A stretch of 64,000 bases of DNA from Rhodococcus sp. KBS0724. GTDB taxonomy: Bacteria > Actinomycetota > Actinomycetes > Mycobacteriales > Mycobacteriaceae. Below, piece after piece: positions 1 through 7,469 of this stretch (position 1 is the stretch's first letter; each line of letters opens with the position of its first letter). The stretch is taken from contig NZ_VCBX02000002.1 of NCBI RefSeq assembly GCF_005938745.2, positions 372,001 through 436,000 on the forward strand, written 5' to 3'. Below the pieces are notes generated by a model. That model did no database searches. It saw nothing but the letters and a program-made list of their open reading frames with translations, and had not been told where the DNA came from. The position numbers and the translations under genes are program-made.

Positions 1-433
1 TCGCAGGTTGCAGGCCGCGGCGGCCGTTCTGGGACAATGTTCCGATGAGAAATACCCCGAAATCAGAATCTTTGCTCCGCATGCGGGCGGATCGAGAGGA
101 ATCCGACAACGCTCAACGGGGCCACGGCGCCGCGGTATCGAGCTCGAATGAGGACTCCGAGGTGCCGGAGCCCGGTTCGCGTGGCCGGGGTGCCACGATG
201 CGGTCGGCTCGGGCGGAGCTTTCGGCGCATGCGCGTGGGGTGGAGAGTATGAACGAGGCGCTGCATCCTCGGCGAGATTGAAAGCCCGGTACAGCTCCGT
301 GTTGGTGGGCGAGAGGTCCCCGAAAGATTGTGCTGCGATGTCACCGAGCTCGGTGTGTGTGAGGTCTCGAACGGTGGCCTTGTGAATGCACCGCAATCTG
401 TCGAAAACCTTGAAAGGAGGCTGTTTTCGACAG
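1..433. other. Left-end stretch without a supported gene
   Basis: A 78-codon open frame on the plus strand at 45-281 has low-complexity, Arg/Ser/Glu-rich content, no ribosome binding site and no recognisable domain, so I do not call it. The segment runs directly into the decayed resolvase that follows and is most simply old, rearranged DNA at the edge of a mobile-element remnant. Confidence 0.4.
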
Positions 434-706
434 ATGTTGCGCCGGGTTTCGGGCGCAGATCAGAATCCAGCCCATCAAGTCGACGCTTTGGTGCGAGCAG
501 GTAACGACACCGAGAACATCCACACCGACCACGCGGGCGGTGCGAAAGCCTCACGCCCACAACATGAGACGGTCCTGACGTGGCTGCGTAGCGGTGACAC
601 CCTGGTCATCGCCCGCCTGGACCGGCTGGGACGCTCGGTGCTGCACCTGATCACCCTCGGTGCTGACCTGCGCGACCGCGGAATCGGATTGAAAGTCCTC
701 GAGTAG
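434..706 (+). pseudogene. Serine resolvase/invertase remnant (N-terminal catalytic domain)
   Basis: The translation holds the core of a Tn3-type serine recombinase: DQNPAHQVDAL, then GAKASRP, GDTLVIARLDRLGRS and LGADLRDRGIGLKVLE, all typical of the resolvase catalytic domain with its conserved arginine-rich DRLGRS stretch. The usual start (GYARVST, carrying the catalytic serine) is degraded to LRRVSGA, and the frame stops right after KVLE, where an intact protein continues for about 90 more residues including the DNA-binding HTH. The gene therefore lacks both ends and cannot be active. It is a scar of an earlier transposon or plasmid resolution system; no intact transposase or clear terminal inverted repeats are visible nearby. 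Confidence 0.8.
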
Positions 707-944
707 GGCCTTTGCTCGGACACCGTCACCGTGACTGTTGCAGCAGCGCGCTCCGACTGACCTCGGGGTCGAGGCTGATCGTGCCGCCCCTCGAAAGCGG
801 AAAGGTTGGCTTCGGCGGTGCTGCCCGACTGAGACCAGATACAGAACCACTTCACTACGCGCACCCCTCAATACCAGTCCTATCCGTCGCGAGTTCGTGA
901 CGGATGGTGCGCGCGAGTAGGTGTGGTCGGGGGAGAATCCGAGA

Positions 945-1190
945 ATGAACGAACAGAACGACAAATCCAATAGCGCGATGGCTGTTGGCTCTCGGGTCAC
1001 GGTTATGGTGCCTGGTCCCGGCAGCGGCGGCATGGCATATACCGGTGTGGTGATCGAGGACTACGCGAACATGGTCATCGATTCGGAGTCGGTGGGGCGC
1101 AATTGGGCTCCGGTACATCGGTGGGCAATCGCGCTCGATGACGGAAGGCTGATTTTTGCCGATGACGAGGATCTTGCGGCCGCCGACTGA
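945..1190 (+). CDS. Small conserved hypothetical protein (81 aa), one of two paralogues in the window
   Basis: I do not recognise a named family. The ATG was chosen because a GGGGGAG ribosome binding site lies just upstream; a longer GTG start is possible. After a polar N-terminus the sequence is mostly beta-prone (VGSRVTVMVPGPG, then YTGVVIEDYANMVID, then WAIALDDGRLIFADDEDL), which fits a small SH3-like barrel, but that is inference. A clear paralogue, disabled by a one-base frameshift, lies at the right end of the window (AVGSRVTV, VVVDDYA, then GRDWAPALRWTIALDDGRPVF). The conserved core is therefore SRVTV, DDYA, WAP..RW.IALDDGR. The gene stands alone, convergent with the Rep-like gene. Confidence 0.6.
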   Translation: MNEQNDKSNSAMAVGSRVTVMVPGPGSGGMAYTGVVIEDYANMVIDSESVGRNWAPVHRWAIALDDGRLIFADDEDLAAAD

Positions 1191-1212
1191 TGGCTGGGAC
1201 TCATGCAGGTGT

Positions 1213-2502
1213 TCATGCGGGTGTTCTCGTCGAGAGCTGTTCCCGCAGTTGTTTCATGATCTGGGCACGAGCGTGAGCGTCGGCGACGTGTGAATCCCGC
1301 TCCCGTGCCTCGCGCCAGCGCTCTGCTTGTTCGGCTAGACGGGTTCGATCGTTTTCACGGGCACGTTCGGCAGGGGTCTGAGCGGTCCAGTCGATGTGTG
1401 CCAATCGCCAGCGCAGGAACGAGGTCGGTCGTGTGAGTTGTGTGGGCCATACCCAGCCCCGAGTTTGGGTGTCTGCGGTGAGTTCACGTGCGATGTCGCG
1501 ACCGGTCCATCGGGCGGGGTCGATGCCGGCTTGGTCGAGGACGTCGCAGATCTGGCCGACGTGTCGGGTCGTTTTCAGCGCTGGGATGTGGGCGATTAGT
1601 TGGGCGGCGGTGCGTTGCAGTTCGATTGGTCGTGGGGTGGGTTTTTGTGTGTTCTTCGGCTTGCCCGCTCGCGTGTGCGCGTGCGTTGGTGAGAACTTGA
1701 AAACAAGAGATGGAAGAACAAATCCCCAGGAGGGGGATAGGGGGCCACGGCCGCTGTTTTGTGGAGAAGTTCGCGGCGCTGTGCGGGCGCGGTGTTCGGC
1801 GGTGCGAAGTGTTGCGCGAGAAGGTTTTCGGAGCTCCTTGAAGGGTGCGGTGATGGTTGTGACAGCGGTGCGGGGTGAGATGAGTGCCCAGACGGATGCT
1901 GCCCGGAACTGTCGGTGTCCGTGGTGTGCTTCTGCGGCCATGGATTCAATTTTTTGGAGGTAGCGGCCGCGGACGAGTTCTATGGCGACTCCGAGGGCTG
2001 TGAGGACTCGTCTGGCGCGTTTGACTGCGCTGATGCTGACTCCGGCGCGGGTGGCGATGGTGTTGCGTGATGCGGTGATTGATCGGCCGGTTTTACTGTC
2101 GGCGTGGTGGGCGTGTGTTACGGCGACAGCGAATACGGTTTCGGTGCTGACGGTGTGAGTTTTGCAGAGTTGGGTGCCGTTGGGGGAGTTGAGGAGTGTG
2201 CGGACTTGGTGTTGCCAGTGGGGGCGGCTTGTCCAGGTGGGGGTTCGGGCGTGTTGGCCTTCTGCGACGGGGAGTGCCCAGGAGTTGCCGCGTTGGTTGC
2301 TTGTTGCGTTGAGTGTTTCTATGCGGGCGACGTTTTCGGTGGCTTGACGTACAGTGCGGTCCCATTCGTCATCAGTCGGTGGCGCAGGTGTGGACGCTGC
2401 GGGTTGACCGTCGATGATGTGGAACGGTGCGGTGGGGTCGTGTTGTGAAAGTATTGGCGCTGGTTCAGGGCGTGCGTTACCCTGAGGCGTGTTACCTGTC
2501 AT
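1213..2502 (-). CDS. Plasmid replication-initiator-like HTH protein (429 aa)
   Basis: This long basic protein has a helix-turn-helix in its middle (about residues 145-175: TIATRAGVSISAVKRARRVL), a short basic low-complexity linker, and a C-terminal charged helical region rich in Arg, Glu and Ala. The architecture and its position beside plasmid-maintenance genes suggest a replication initiator of an actinobacterial plasmid, but a transcriptional regulator cannot be excluded. The ATG at 2502 is preferred over an upstream in-frame ATG at 2697. It sits inside a perfect palindrome (TTACCTG-TCAT-CAGGTAA), and the extra upstream residues cross a hairpin that looks like leader RNA. The gene is the last of a run of leftward genes, separated from the WhiB operon by about 340 bp with hairpins, so it probably has its own promoter and self-regulation. 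Confidence 0.5.
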   Translation of the reverse strand: MTGNTPQGNARPEPAPILSQHDPTAPFHIIDGQPAASTPAPPTDDEWDRTVRQATENVARIETLNATSNQRGNSWALPVAEGQHARTPTWTSRPHWQHQVRTLLNSPNGTQLCKTHTVSTETVFAVAVTHAHHADSKTGRSITASRNTIATRAGVSISAVKRARRVLTALGVAIELVRGRYLQKIESMAAEAHHGHRQFRAASVWALISPRTAVTTITAPFKELRKPSRATLRTAEHRARTAPRTSPQNSGRGPLSPSWGFVLPSLVFKFSPTHAHTRAGKPKNTQKPTPRPIELQRTAAQLIAHIPALKTTRHVGQICDVLDQAGIDPARWTGRDIARELTADTQTRGWVWPTQLTRPTSFLRWRLAHIDWTAQTPAERARENDRTRLAEQAERWREARERDSHVADAHARAQIMKQLREQLSTRTPA

Positions 2503-2509
2503 CAGGTAA
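2492..2509. promoter_or_regulatory. Perfect palindrome overlapping the Rep-like start codon
   Basis: Two 7-bp arms, TTACCTG and CAGGTAA, are separated by TCAT, whose last three bases are the complement of the ATG start codon of the leftward Rep-like gene. A perfect inverted repeat centred on the start is a good place for autorepression by the HTH protein itself, or for an RNA hairpin hiding the start codon. Direct sequence observation; function inferred. Confidence 0.55.
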
Positions 2510-2586
2510 GTCCCTTCATGTGAGTGAAGAAAATCTGTAGTACCGAAGGCGGAGCGGATATTTCGTCTTCGGTCAGTGACGACGAG

Positions 2587-2643
2587 AGCCCGGCCAGGCT
2601 CTGTGTTGATTCGGCGAATCGTTACGGACCCCCGCAAGGGGGT
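2587..2643. terminator. Hairpins in the leader of the Rep-like gene / possible terminator
   Basis: The strongest element is ACCCCC-GCAA-GGGGGT (2628-2643), followed on the plus strand by TTTCGTCGTTTC, the form of an intrinsic terminator. A second weaker stem (GAGCC/GGCTC, about 2587-2602) lies closer to the gene. On the minus strand both would fold in the 5' leader of the Rep-like mRNA. Alternatives are termination of the upstream WhiB operon, attenuation of rep, or termination of a short antisense RNA that reads through the leader. Confidence 0.45.
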
Positions 2644-2845
2644 TTCGTCGTTTCTGTAGGTACTGCGGTTATTGAGTTGGGTGTCAAGGTTTTTCAACGG
2701 TTGTTGTTTGGTGGTGGGTGGCGTCTTTCGTTAGGTGTAGTGCCGAGTTCGGTGTTGCGGGCGCGGCGGGACGCGGCGCGGCGCGTCGCGGTGAAGACGA
2801 GGCGCGCCTCAAAGTTCGTGTTTGGGGTGCGTGGGCGGTGAAGTG

Positions 2846-2929
2846 TCAGGAATGCGCGGTGCGCAGCGAAAGCACAGTCCCTGCAACGCCTGCCAGTCCC
2901 AGTACTCCAGCGAGAACCAGCGCTATCAC
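2846..2929 (-). CDS. 27-aa membrane peptide
   Basis: A very short gene starts with GTG overlapping the stop of the preceding gene (GTGA). Apart from a few polar residues at its end, it is one hydrophobic helix: VIALVLAGVLGLAGVAGTVL, then SLRTAHS. The four-base overlap is the same coupling used elsewhere in this operon, which is the main reason to believe it. It could be a small membrane partner of the preceding proteins or simply a chance hydrophobic frame; no family is recognisable from so short a sequence. Confidence 0.4.
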   Translation of the reverse strand: MIALVLAGVLGLAGVAGTVLSLRTAHS

Positions 2930-3255
2930 TGTCGATCCGCCCTCGCCGGGATGTGGAGATCGAGAAGACCGCGTAGCGCGTTCGCAACGTCGTGAATCTG
3001 ATCGACTGATGCAGTCTCCGGGTCGGTGGTCACGAGATCTGCGACGTCGAGGAGGCTCTCGCGCATGCCGCCGGACAGTCTTCGAGGTCCGGCGAGCGCG
3101 TCGACGGTCTCTCGGACGATTGTTTCGGCGAGCTGGCGTACTTCTGCGGATTCGGACTCGGTGGGGGAGTCGATGCCGATTTCGTCGAGGATGGAGCGGG
3201 CGGCGGTACTGATCATGGATTCGACCAACGGGGATGCGTATGTCTGTGTTGTCAT
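2926..3255 (-). CDS. Hypothetical protein (109 aa)
   Basis: The protein is acidic and predicted mostly helical, without signal peptide, membrane segment or cysteine motif. Its start (ATG, MTTQTYASPL) overlaps the stop of the upstream gene by four bases, so the two are translationally coupled; a longer frame further upstream is out-of-frame, Arg/His-rich translation of the neighbour. The central part (SPTESESAEVRQLAETIVRE) and the C-terminal part (DQIHDVANALRGLLDLHI) are amphipathic helices. I do not recognise the family. Its place in the WhiB-containing operon next to the Rep-like gene suggests a plasmid-backbone role. Confidence 0.6.
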   Translation of the reverse strand: MTTQTYASPLVESMISTAARSILDEIGIDSPTESESAEVRQLAETIVRETVDALAGPRRLSGGMRESLLDVADLVTTDPETASVDQIHDVANALRGLLDLHIPARADRQ

Positions 3256-3812
3256 GATGCAACTCCCAGGCGTACAAGTGCTTTCGGTATCTCGGCGGGT
3301 GCGGAGTTTGCCCAGTGCGTTGTGGCGGCGGTGATGATTGTGCGAGCCGCAGCAGCGTCTAGTGCGGTGATGATGGCGGTGAACGCGGCGGTGACAGTTT
3401 CGACGCCGGAGACGTCGAGTCCGTCGCAGTGGTCGAGTCCGTCGGTGATCAGTTCGAGGACGCAGGTCGATACTTCCCAATGGCCGGTGTCGTTGGGGGA
3501 GTGCAAGGCCCGCGTCTCGGTGGTCGGGAGCAGTTCGGCGGCCCACAGCTCACGCAAGTTGAGGGGATGGATCGCGTTGGCGGTCAGGCGGCACAACCGG
3601 GCCACCGGCGCACAGGTGTGGCCGAGTCCGTCGACGACCGATGCGAGGCCCCAGTGTGGGTGGGTGAGGAGATCTGCCATCCACATCCATCGCTGGGAGG
3701 GTAGACCGGTCGAGGCTGAGGAGGGAAGTGCGCCCGTACTCAGATCGAGGATGATTTCAGGGAGAGGTCGGTTTCGGTCTTCAAGTTCGGCGAGTAGTAA
3801 ATCTGTACCCAT
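3252..3812 (-). CDS. Hypothetical protein (186 aa)
   Basis: No known domain is apparent. The start ATG (MGTDLLLAELEDRN) was chosen because it lies 11 bp after the stop of the upstream gene, and because the sequence before it becomes Arg/Pro-rich, as out-of-frame DNA does. The protein is globular and Leu/Ala-rich, with a Trp-containing part (QRWMWMADLLTHPHWGLASV), several His/Cys residues (HTCAPVARLCRL, DHCDGLD) and a hydrophobic helical C-terminus (TAAFTAIITALDAAAARTII). There is no export signal. It is coupled to the next gene by an ATGA overlap and is probably part of the same five- or six-gene leftward operon. Confidence 0.6.
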   Translation of the reverse strand: MGTDLLLAELEDRNRPLPEIILDLSTGALPSSASTGLPSQRWMWMADLLTHPHWGLASVVDGLGHTCAPVARLCRLTANAIHPLNLRELWAAELLPTTETRALHSPNDTGHWEVSTCVLELITDGLDHCDGLDVSGVETVTAAFTAIITALDAAAARTIITAATTHWANSAPAEIPKALVRLGVAS

Positions 3813-3823
3813 GTCGAAGTGTC

Positions 3824-4234
3824 CTATCGGGTGGCGTCCAACGAAGCGGGCGGCGTGATTGCGCAAGGTCCGCTGTGTTCGATGCACGGGAGCAGGAATG
3901 GTGCGGGGATCGCCGTGGGGGAGGGCTCGACGGTCAGAGGCCCGTGAGCGTCGATCAGATCGCGAGCATGAAGGACTGCTCTTGAGTCGACGTCGATCAA
4001 ACCGTGGATGTCTCGGGAATCGCCCGGGTGGGCGCTGGTGCGGGCGAAGGACTGGCGGCTGCGGAGTCGTCCGGCGACTTCGACGAGGATCCACGTTCGG
4101 TGATAGCGATCTCGAACCGGTAGGTGCCCTTTCACATCCGCGAGAACGCCGTAGACAGTCCATGCCGATTCGAAGCTGTGCAGCACCAACATGGCTGGCC
4201 GATCACATGTTGGATTGTCGACAGGGCGAGCCAT
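3824..4234 (-). CDS. Hypothetical protein (136 aa)
   Basis: I do not recognise this protein. The ATG giving MARPVDNPTCDRPAM follows the second WhiB-like gene by about 30 bp; the longer frame upstream is the wrong-frame translation of that gene. A predicted beta-rich N-terminal half (MLVLHSFESAWTVYGVLADVKG, then RTWILVEVAGRL) is followed by a more polar half with two cysteines near the end (LPCIEHSGPC). It has no signal peptide. By position it belongs to the WhiB operon. Confidence 0.55.
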   Translation of the reverse strand: MARPVDNPTCDRPAMLVLHSFESAWTVYGVLADVKGHLPVRDRYHRTWILVEVAGRLRSRQSFARTSAHPGDSRDIHGLIDVDSRAVLHARDLIDAHGPLTVEPSPTAIPAPFLLPCIEHSGPCAITPPASLDATR

Positions 4235-4263
4235 CGTTCGATCGACCAACCCAGAAATGCTGC

Positions 4264-4572
4264 TCACGCGGCACTCCCACGCCGGGAACCACGCTGACCG
4301 TCGACACGCCGATAATACGAACGCAACGCCGCATCCGATGTAAGTGGACGGCCACGATGACTGAACGCAACACCCGCCCACACCATCGACCTCGGCGGCG
4401 TCCCCGCATCAACCATGGCCGACAACTCCCGCCGGCACTCCGCCAAACGCAGGCAACGGAAACACTCCGCTCGAGCATCCAACCCGGCATGGTACGAACC
4501 CTCATCGAGATCCCACGACTGCGGGTCAATCGCACACGCCAACACCGTCGGCGGCGGAACAACGGAACTCAC
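4264..4572 (-). CDS. WhiB-like iron-sulfur protein, short
   Basis: Four cysteines with the WhiB spacing are present: C13, then C37-x2-C40-x5-C46 (ECFRCLRLAEC), followed by VWAGVAF in the place of the family's G[VI]WGG turn and a basic C-terminus (YYRRVDGQRGSRRG). WhiB-like proteins are actinobacterial Fe-S regulators that usually bind the housekeeping sigma factor and respond to redox or NO. The gene starts with GTG overlapping the stop of the preceding, larger WhiB-like gene (GTGA), so the two are made together. The altered turn motif is a departure from the consensus. Plasmid- and phage-borne WhiB proteins are known, and a role in regulating plasmid or host genes is inferred. Confidence 0.8.
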   Translation of the reverse strand: MSSVVPPPTVLACAIDPQSWDLDEGSYHAGLDARAECFRCLRLAECRRELSAMVDAGTPPRSMVWAGVAFSHRGRPLTSDAALRSYYRRVDGQRGSRRGSAA

Positions 4573-5267
4573 GCCGCCACCCTCGACGTCGAGCGCGCGC
4601 GAGATGCTCTCGTCAACGCCTCGTACAGCTCCAACCGATCCTGATCGACAAGAGCACCAAGGTTGTCGTACGCGTTGCCAGCCGCAATCATCCGGCGCGG
4701 ACCATCACCACGCGCAACCGCAGAATCTGTTTCCGCCCGGCACTGCGTCAGCAGTGGGCATGCTTCACACGAGGTGATCGCGCTGCGCCACTCCTTCGCG
4801 CTGCGGTCGTCCATCTCCCACGACTTCGCCTTACCTGCGCATAAACCCTTGCCCTTCTCGGTGCTGACAATCGGTACCACACCACGAACCTCCAGCTCCC
4901 GCCGAACAGCCCGCAATGTCGGGCACAGATCACACTCGGCGGTGAACACGAACCCACACCGAGCGCACCTACCCACCCGATCAGGATGATGAGCACCCGC
5001 AATCCGAAGAAGATCGATCGTCGCGTGATTAAACAGCAGTGATCGCGGGGTACGACTGCCGTCCCGACGAGACAACTCACGCAACGCAACAGCAGCATCC
5101 GGGCACAACGGAGCACGCTCCGAAACCCGGAAACCGCAAGCATCGCAACGCCCGTCAACGGAAACATGCTGAGCTGCGACCCGACGAAACGCAAGAGTTG
5201 AAAGCGACGGCGCAGGCAGTGCACCAGATCTGTCGCTGACACATGGACGGTCAACTAATATAGACAT
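4569..5267 (-). CDS. WhiB-like protein with two N-terminal CxxC modules (232 aa)
   Basis: The C-terminal third carries a WhiB-type cluster: C143, C167-x2-C170-x5-C176 (SCEACPLLTQC). Before it are two tandem, mutually similar cysteine modules: C41-x2-C44...C55 (RCDACGF, LCP) and C101-x2-C104...C112-x2-C115 (RCARCGF, CDLCP), each followed by an RELxxR helix. The first module has only three cysteines. WhiB proteins are normally 80-130 residues with one cluster, so this is an expanded architecture, perhaps with zinc or extra Fe-S sites. The ATG is preceded by AAAGGA at good spacing and by a leader with two hairpins. It heads a leftward operon with a second WhiB-like gene; the coupling suggests that the two proteins act in the same regulatory step. 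Confidence 0.75.
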   Translation of the reverse strand: MSILVDRPCVSDRSGALPAPSLSTLAFRRVAAQHVSVDGRCDACGFRVSERAPLCPDAAVALRELSRRDGSRTPRSLLFNHATIDLLRIAGAHHPDRVGRCARCGFVFTAECDLCPTLRAVRRELEVRGVVPIVSTEKGKGLCAGKAKSWEMDDRSAKEWRSAITSCEACPLLTQCRAETDSAVARGDGPRRMIAAGNAYDNLGALVDQDRLELYEALTRASRARSTSRVAA

Positions 5268-5325
5268 CGCAGAATCCTTTCTGCATAGGAAGAAATACTG
5301 GACGGGCGGCAACCCGTTTGGTCTC

Positions 5326-5356
5326 GTCCCCCGGCCGTTCGTAGCGGCTGGGGGAC
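5326..5356. terminator. Strong hairpin between the WhiB operon and the divergent HTH regulator
   Basis: A 12-bp stem (GTCCCCCGGCCG pairing with CGGCTGGGGGAC, one G-T pair) closes a seven-base loop and is followed by TTTC on the plus strand. A smaller stem, ACGGG/CCCGT, lies beside it at about 5302-5317. On the minus strand both fall in the leader of the WhiB operon about 60-90 bases before its start, so they may act as an attenuator rather than as a simple terminator. Confidence 0.5.
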
Positions 5357-5480
5357 TTTCATCTCAGTGAAGTGTTCTACCTCTCGGTTTCAGCTACTTT
5401 TCGTGGCGACCCACCGTACCTATTACAACAATTGCATCGTTTAAAGTCATGCATGGACTAGACCTTAGAGGAGGTACGGC

Positions 5481-5960
5481 ATGGTGTCTAGCAATGAGAA
5501 ATGGAACGCCCCAATGAGCCGTCGAGTGATGCGTGGGTTTGACCCCGCGCGGCTTAGCCATGCCCGAGAGAGCAAAGGCTTTAGCCGTGCAGACCTGGCT
5601 CGACGCGCCGGAGTTGGAGGAGCAACGGTGCAGCAGTGGGAGACTGGCAATCGAAGCCCTCAGGTCGACACGCTCGCTTTGGTGGCACAGACGCTTGGGG
5701 TCCCAATGGGTGCACTTGTCGTGGTTCCGGAAGCGGAACGGTTTCCGGGCGATTGGCGCATCCTTCTTGGCCTCACTCAACCGCAGCTCGGCAAGATGAC
5801 CGGGATCAGCACTTCCATGATTGCTCGGATTGAGCGCGGTGAGGTCTTGTTGACTGATGACAGCGCTCGGAAATTGGCCGATGCTTTGGGAATCGGCGTT
5901 GGTGAATTGCAGGCCAGCTACGAGCGTGCGCGCACACGGCCGGCTGGCGTGCCTGCGTAG
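5481..5960 (+). CDS. Regulator with two XRE-type helix-turn-helix domains
   Basis: The 159-residue protein has two complete HTH_XRE units in tandem. The first (about residues 20-75) contains LARRAGVGGATVQQWETGNRSPQVDTL and the second (about 90-145) contains LTQPQLGKMTGISTSMIARIERGE. Each matches the Cro/CI family pattern, with an acidic/aromatic turn and a following leucine-rich helix. GAGGAGG lies a few bases before the ATG, a very strong ribosome binding site. The gene is transcribed away from the WhiB operon. It is likely a repressor of its own promoter and of a divergent or nearby operon. A second, degenerate HTH often supports pseudo-dimeric binding to an asymmetric operator; that is inference. 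Confidence 0.8.
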   Translation: MVSSNEKWNAPMSRRVMRGFDPARLSHARESKGFSRADLARRAGVGGATVQQWETGNRSPQVDTLALVAQTLGVPMGALVVVPEAERFPGDWRILLGLTQPQLGKMTGISTSMIARIERGEVLLTDDSARKLADALGIGVGELQASYERARTRPAGVPA

Positions 5961-6377
5961 AAGTGCACCCCTACGCGTCGTTTCGTAAGACTCTAACGTG
6001 CAGAACACGGCATTCCTCCGGTGACATTTCAGGCAAGAGAACGTGCGATACCACGGGTACCGCGACGGCGTTGCCTGGCGGGGTCACTTGAAACCACCCA
6101 CTGCCGGAGGCCCCATATGGGGCGCGCAAGATTGCACGTTACAGATCGGTTACATCCACTTGCAAGGCATAGCTTCATATTTGGGCACTAAGTCCCATCT
6201 GACGGAACCCGACGGAGCGCAAAGCCAAAGAGGCATTCCGCGAAATCCAAAGTGACGCAGCAATACTTGAGGAGTGGGCCTGAAGTGTGCTCTCAGGAAA
6301 TTAGTTTGACATAGGGAAATCCACGTAGTGATGACCTGAACGTATCGTCGAGTCGCCCTGGGTCGTTCCTAGCGCTA
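5961..6377. other. Intergenic stretch, no gene supported
   Basis: About 400 bases between two convergent genes. The one open frame (6043-6255) lacks a ribosome binding site, has no recognisable composition or domain and is not called. I see no strong hairpin or repeat. Confidence 0.4.
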
Positions 6378-7379
6378 TTAAAGTGCGGCTCGGATCATGA
6401 CCAGACCCGCCGTTGTGTGCTGATCCAGCGCCATCAGCGATGCATCCACGTCGTACGACTGCCACTCACCGCTAAGTTGACGGAAACGTAATGTGCCGTG
6501 CGTCTTTCCCCTTGCCAGCCCCTCGGACATCGCAAGTGCAATCGGGAGATCTTCCGGATGCATACCTGGCTCGATCTGATCGTCTACAGACTCCCAAGCC
6601 AGCCCTGAAACAGGCTCTCCAATCCACCGGATCAGCCGCAATGTCTTCAGATTGACAATCGCGCGATGCTCGCCCTCATTGGTGGCTGCCTCTAGTACCC
6701 GATACTCGAGGACAACAGGAGGAGGTGCAGATACAACAGACTGCGCTGGGCCGATATCCTGAGTAATGCCACGCAGAATCACCTGCGCTCGTCCATCTTT
6801 CGGATCGGTCTCTTGGAGCATTCGGCACGAGAAGTGAGCTGCTCTCAGCTCTTTGTCATCTCGCTCAACCGTCCACACTGCTTGGTGAATTGTTCCCGGT
6901 TTCGAGTGAATGATCTTCGAAAGCGCTTCGCCTTCGTCATGATTCGTGCGAAGTCTGGTAAAGGCGCCGGCCATTGCTTTCTCCGTGTGACGCTCGGAAG
7001 CAGGAACACCGTAGAGGTCCAGCAGATCATCACTTCCGCTTGCTTTACCTTCGGTGAGGTTGAACGTCCATGCTCCCGCCGGATCTGGTTCGGGTACCTG
7101 CTCGTCCGGTCTGCCAGCCCAGAAATACACGCCATGCAGACGTCCGCCAAATGTTACGAGTGGCTTCACGATGATTCGGCGTCCGCTGTCAGCCGACGTC
7201 CGATCGATTTGTTTGAGTGACGCCGCGACCTCGGCAATTGCGCTTAGCGCGGTGTCGAATGAGCCGTTGCCTTTGAGGACTTTGTCGAGTGCCATGAACC
7301 GGCGAGGTGTGCTTCCCACGCCGATGATGGACGGTGCAGCGTCCCCGAATATTTCGATTAACAACCATTTTGCAGCCAC
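6378..7379 (-). CDS. PAS/GAF-type sensory protein, actinobacterial
   Basis: The 333-residue cytoplasmic protein starts at GTG (VAAKWLLIEIFGDAAPS), preceded by GAGAGGA at good spacing; an upstream ATG would add 16 residues. The N-terminal part (IEIFG...PSIIGVGSTPRRFMALDKVL) and the two following segments, ending with a PAS-like region (EYRVLEA...IVNLKTLRLIRWIGEPVSGLAWESVDDQIEPGMHPEDLP), resemble an actinobacterial group of PAS/GAF-containing proteins of unknown function. I see no kinase, cyclase or HTH output domain, so it would act through a partner. It is followed leftward by no gene; the SDR gene lies about 90 bp upstream on the same strand. Ligand unknown. Confidence 0.55.
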   Translation of the reverse strand: MAAKWLLIEIFGDAAPSIIGVGSTPRRFMALDKVLKGNGSFDTALSAIAEVAASLKQIDRTSADSGRRIIVKPLVTFGGRLHGVYFWAGRPDEQVPEPDPAGAWTFNLTEGKASGSDDLLDLYGVPASERHTEKAMAGAFTRLRTNHDEGEALSKIIHSKPGTIHQAVWTVERDDKELRAAHFSCRMLQETDPKDGRAQVILRGITQDIGPAQSVVSAPPPVVLEYRVLEAATNEGEHRAIVNLKTLRLIRWIGEPVSGLAWESVDDQIEPGMHPEDLPIALAMSEGLARGKTHGTLRFRQLSGEWQSYDVDASLMALDQHTTAGLVMIRAAL

Positions 7380-7469
7380 TGTCTGTGTTCCTCTCCCCGC
7401 GGATGCGAACAGAAGAACACTACGCAAGGTTCTATTGAACTGTCACTTTCGATTTCAGGAACAAGGACG

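Noticed and set aside
45..281. 78-codon plus-strand frame at the left end
   Set aside because: No ribosome binding site, low-complexity composition and no family resemblance.
63..560. Long minus-strand open frame over the resolvase remnant
   Set aside because: Arg/His/Pro-rich wrong-strand reading of GC-rich DNA, with no start signal or domain; the plus strand carries a recognisable recombinase.
1394..1963. Plus-strand frame opposite the Rep-like gene
   Set aside because: Cys/Arg/Val-rich antisense of the HTH gene; no independent start signal.
6043..6255. Possible 70-aa protein between the HTH regulator and the PAS-type protein
   Set aside because: No ribosome binding site, no hydrophobic or domain pattern and an isolated position.
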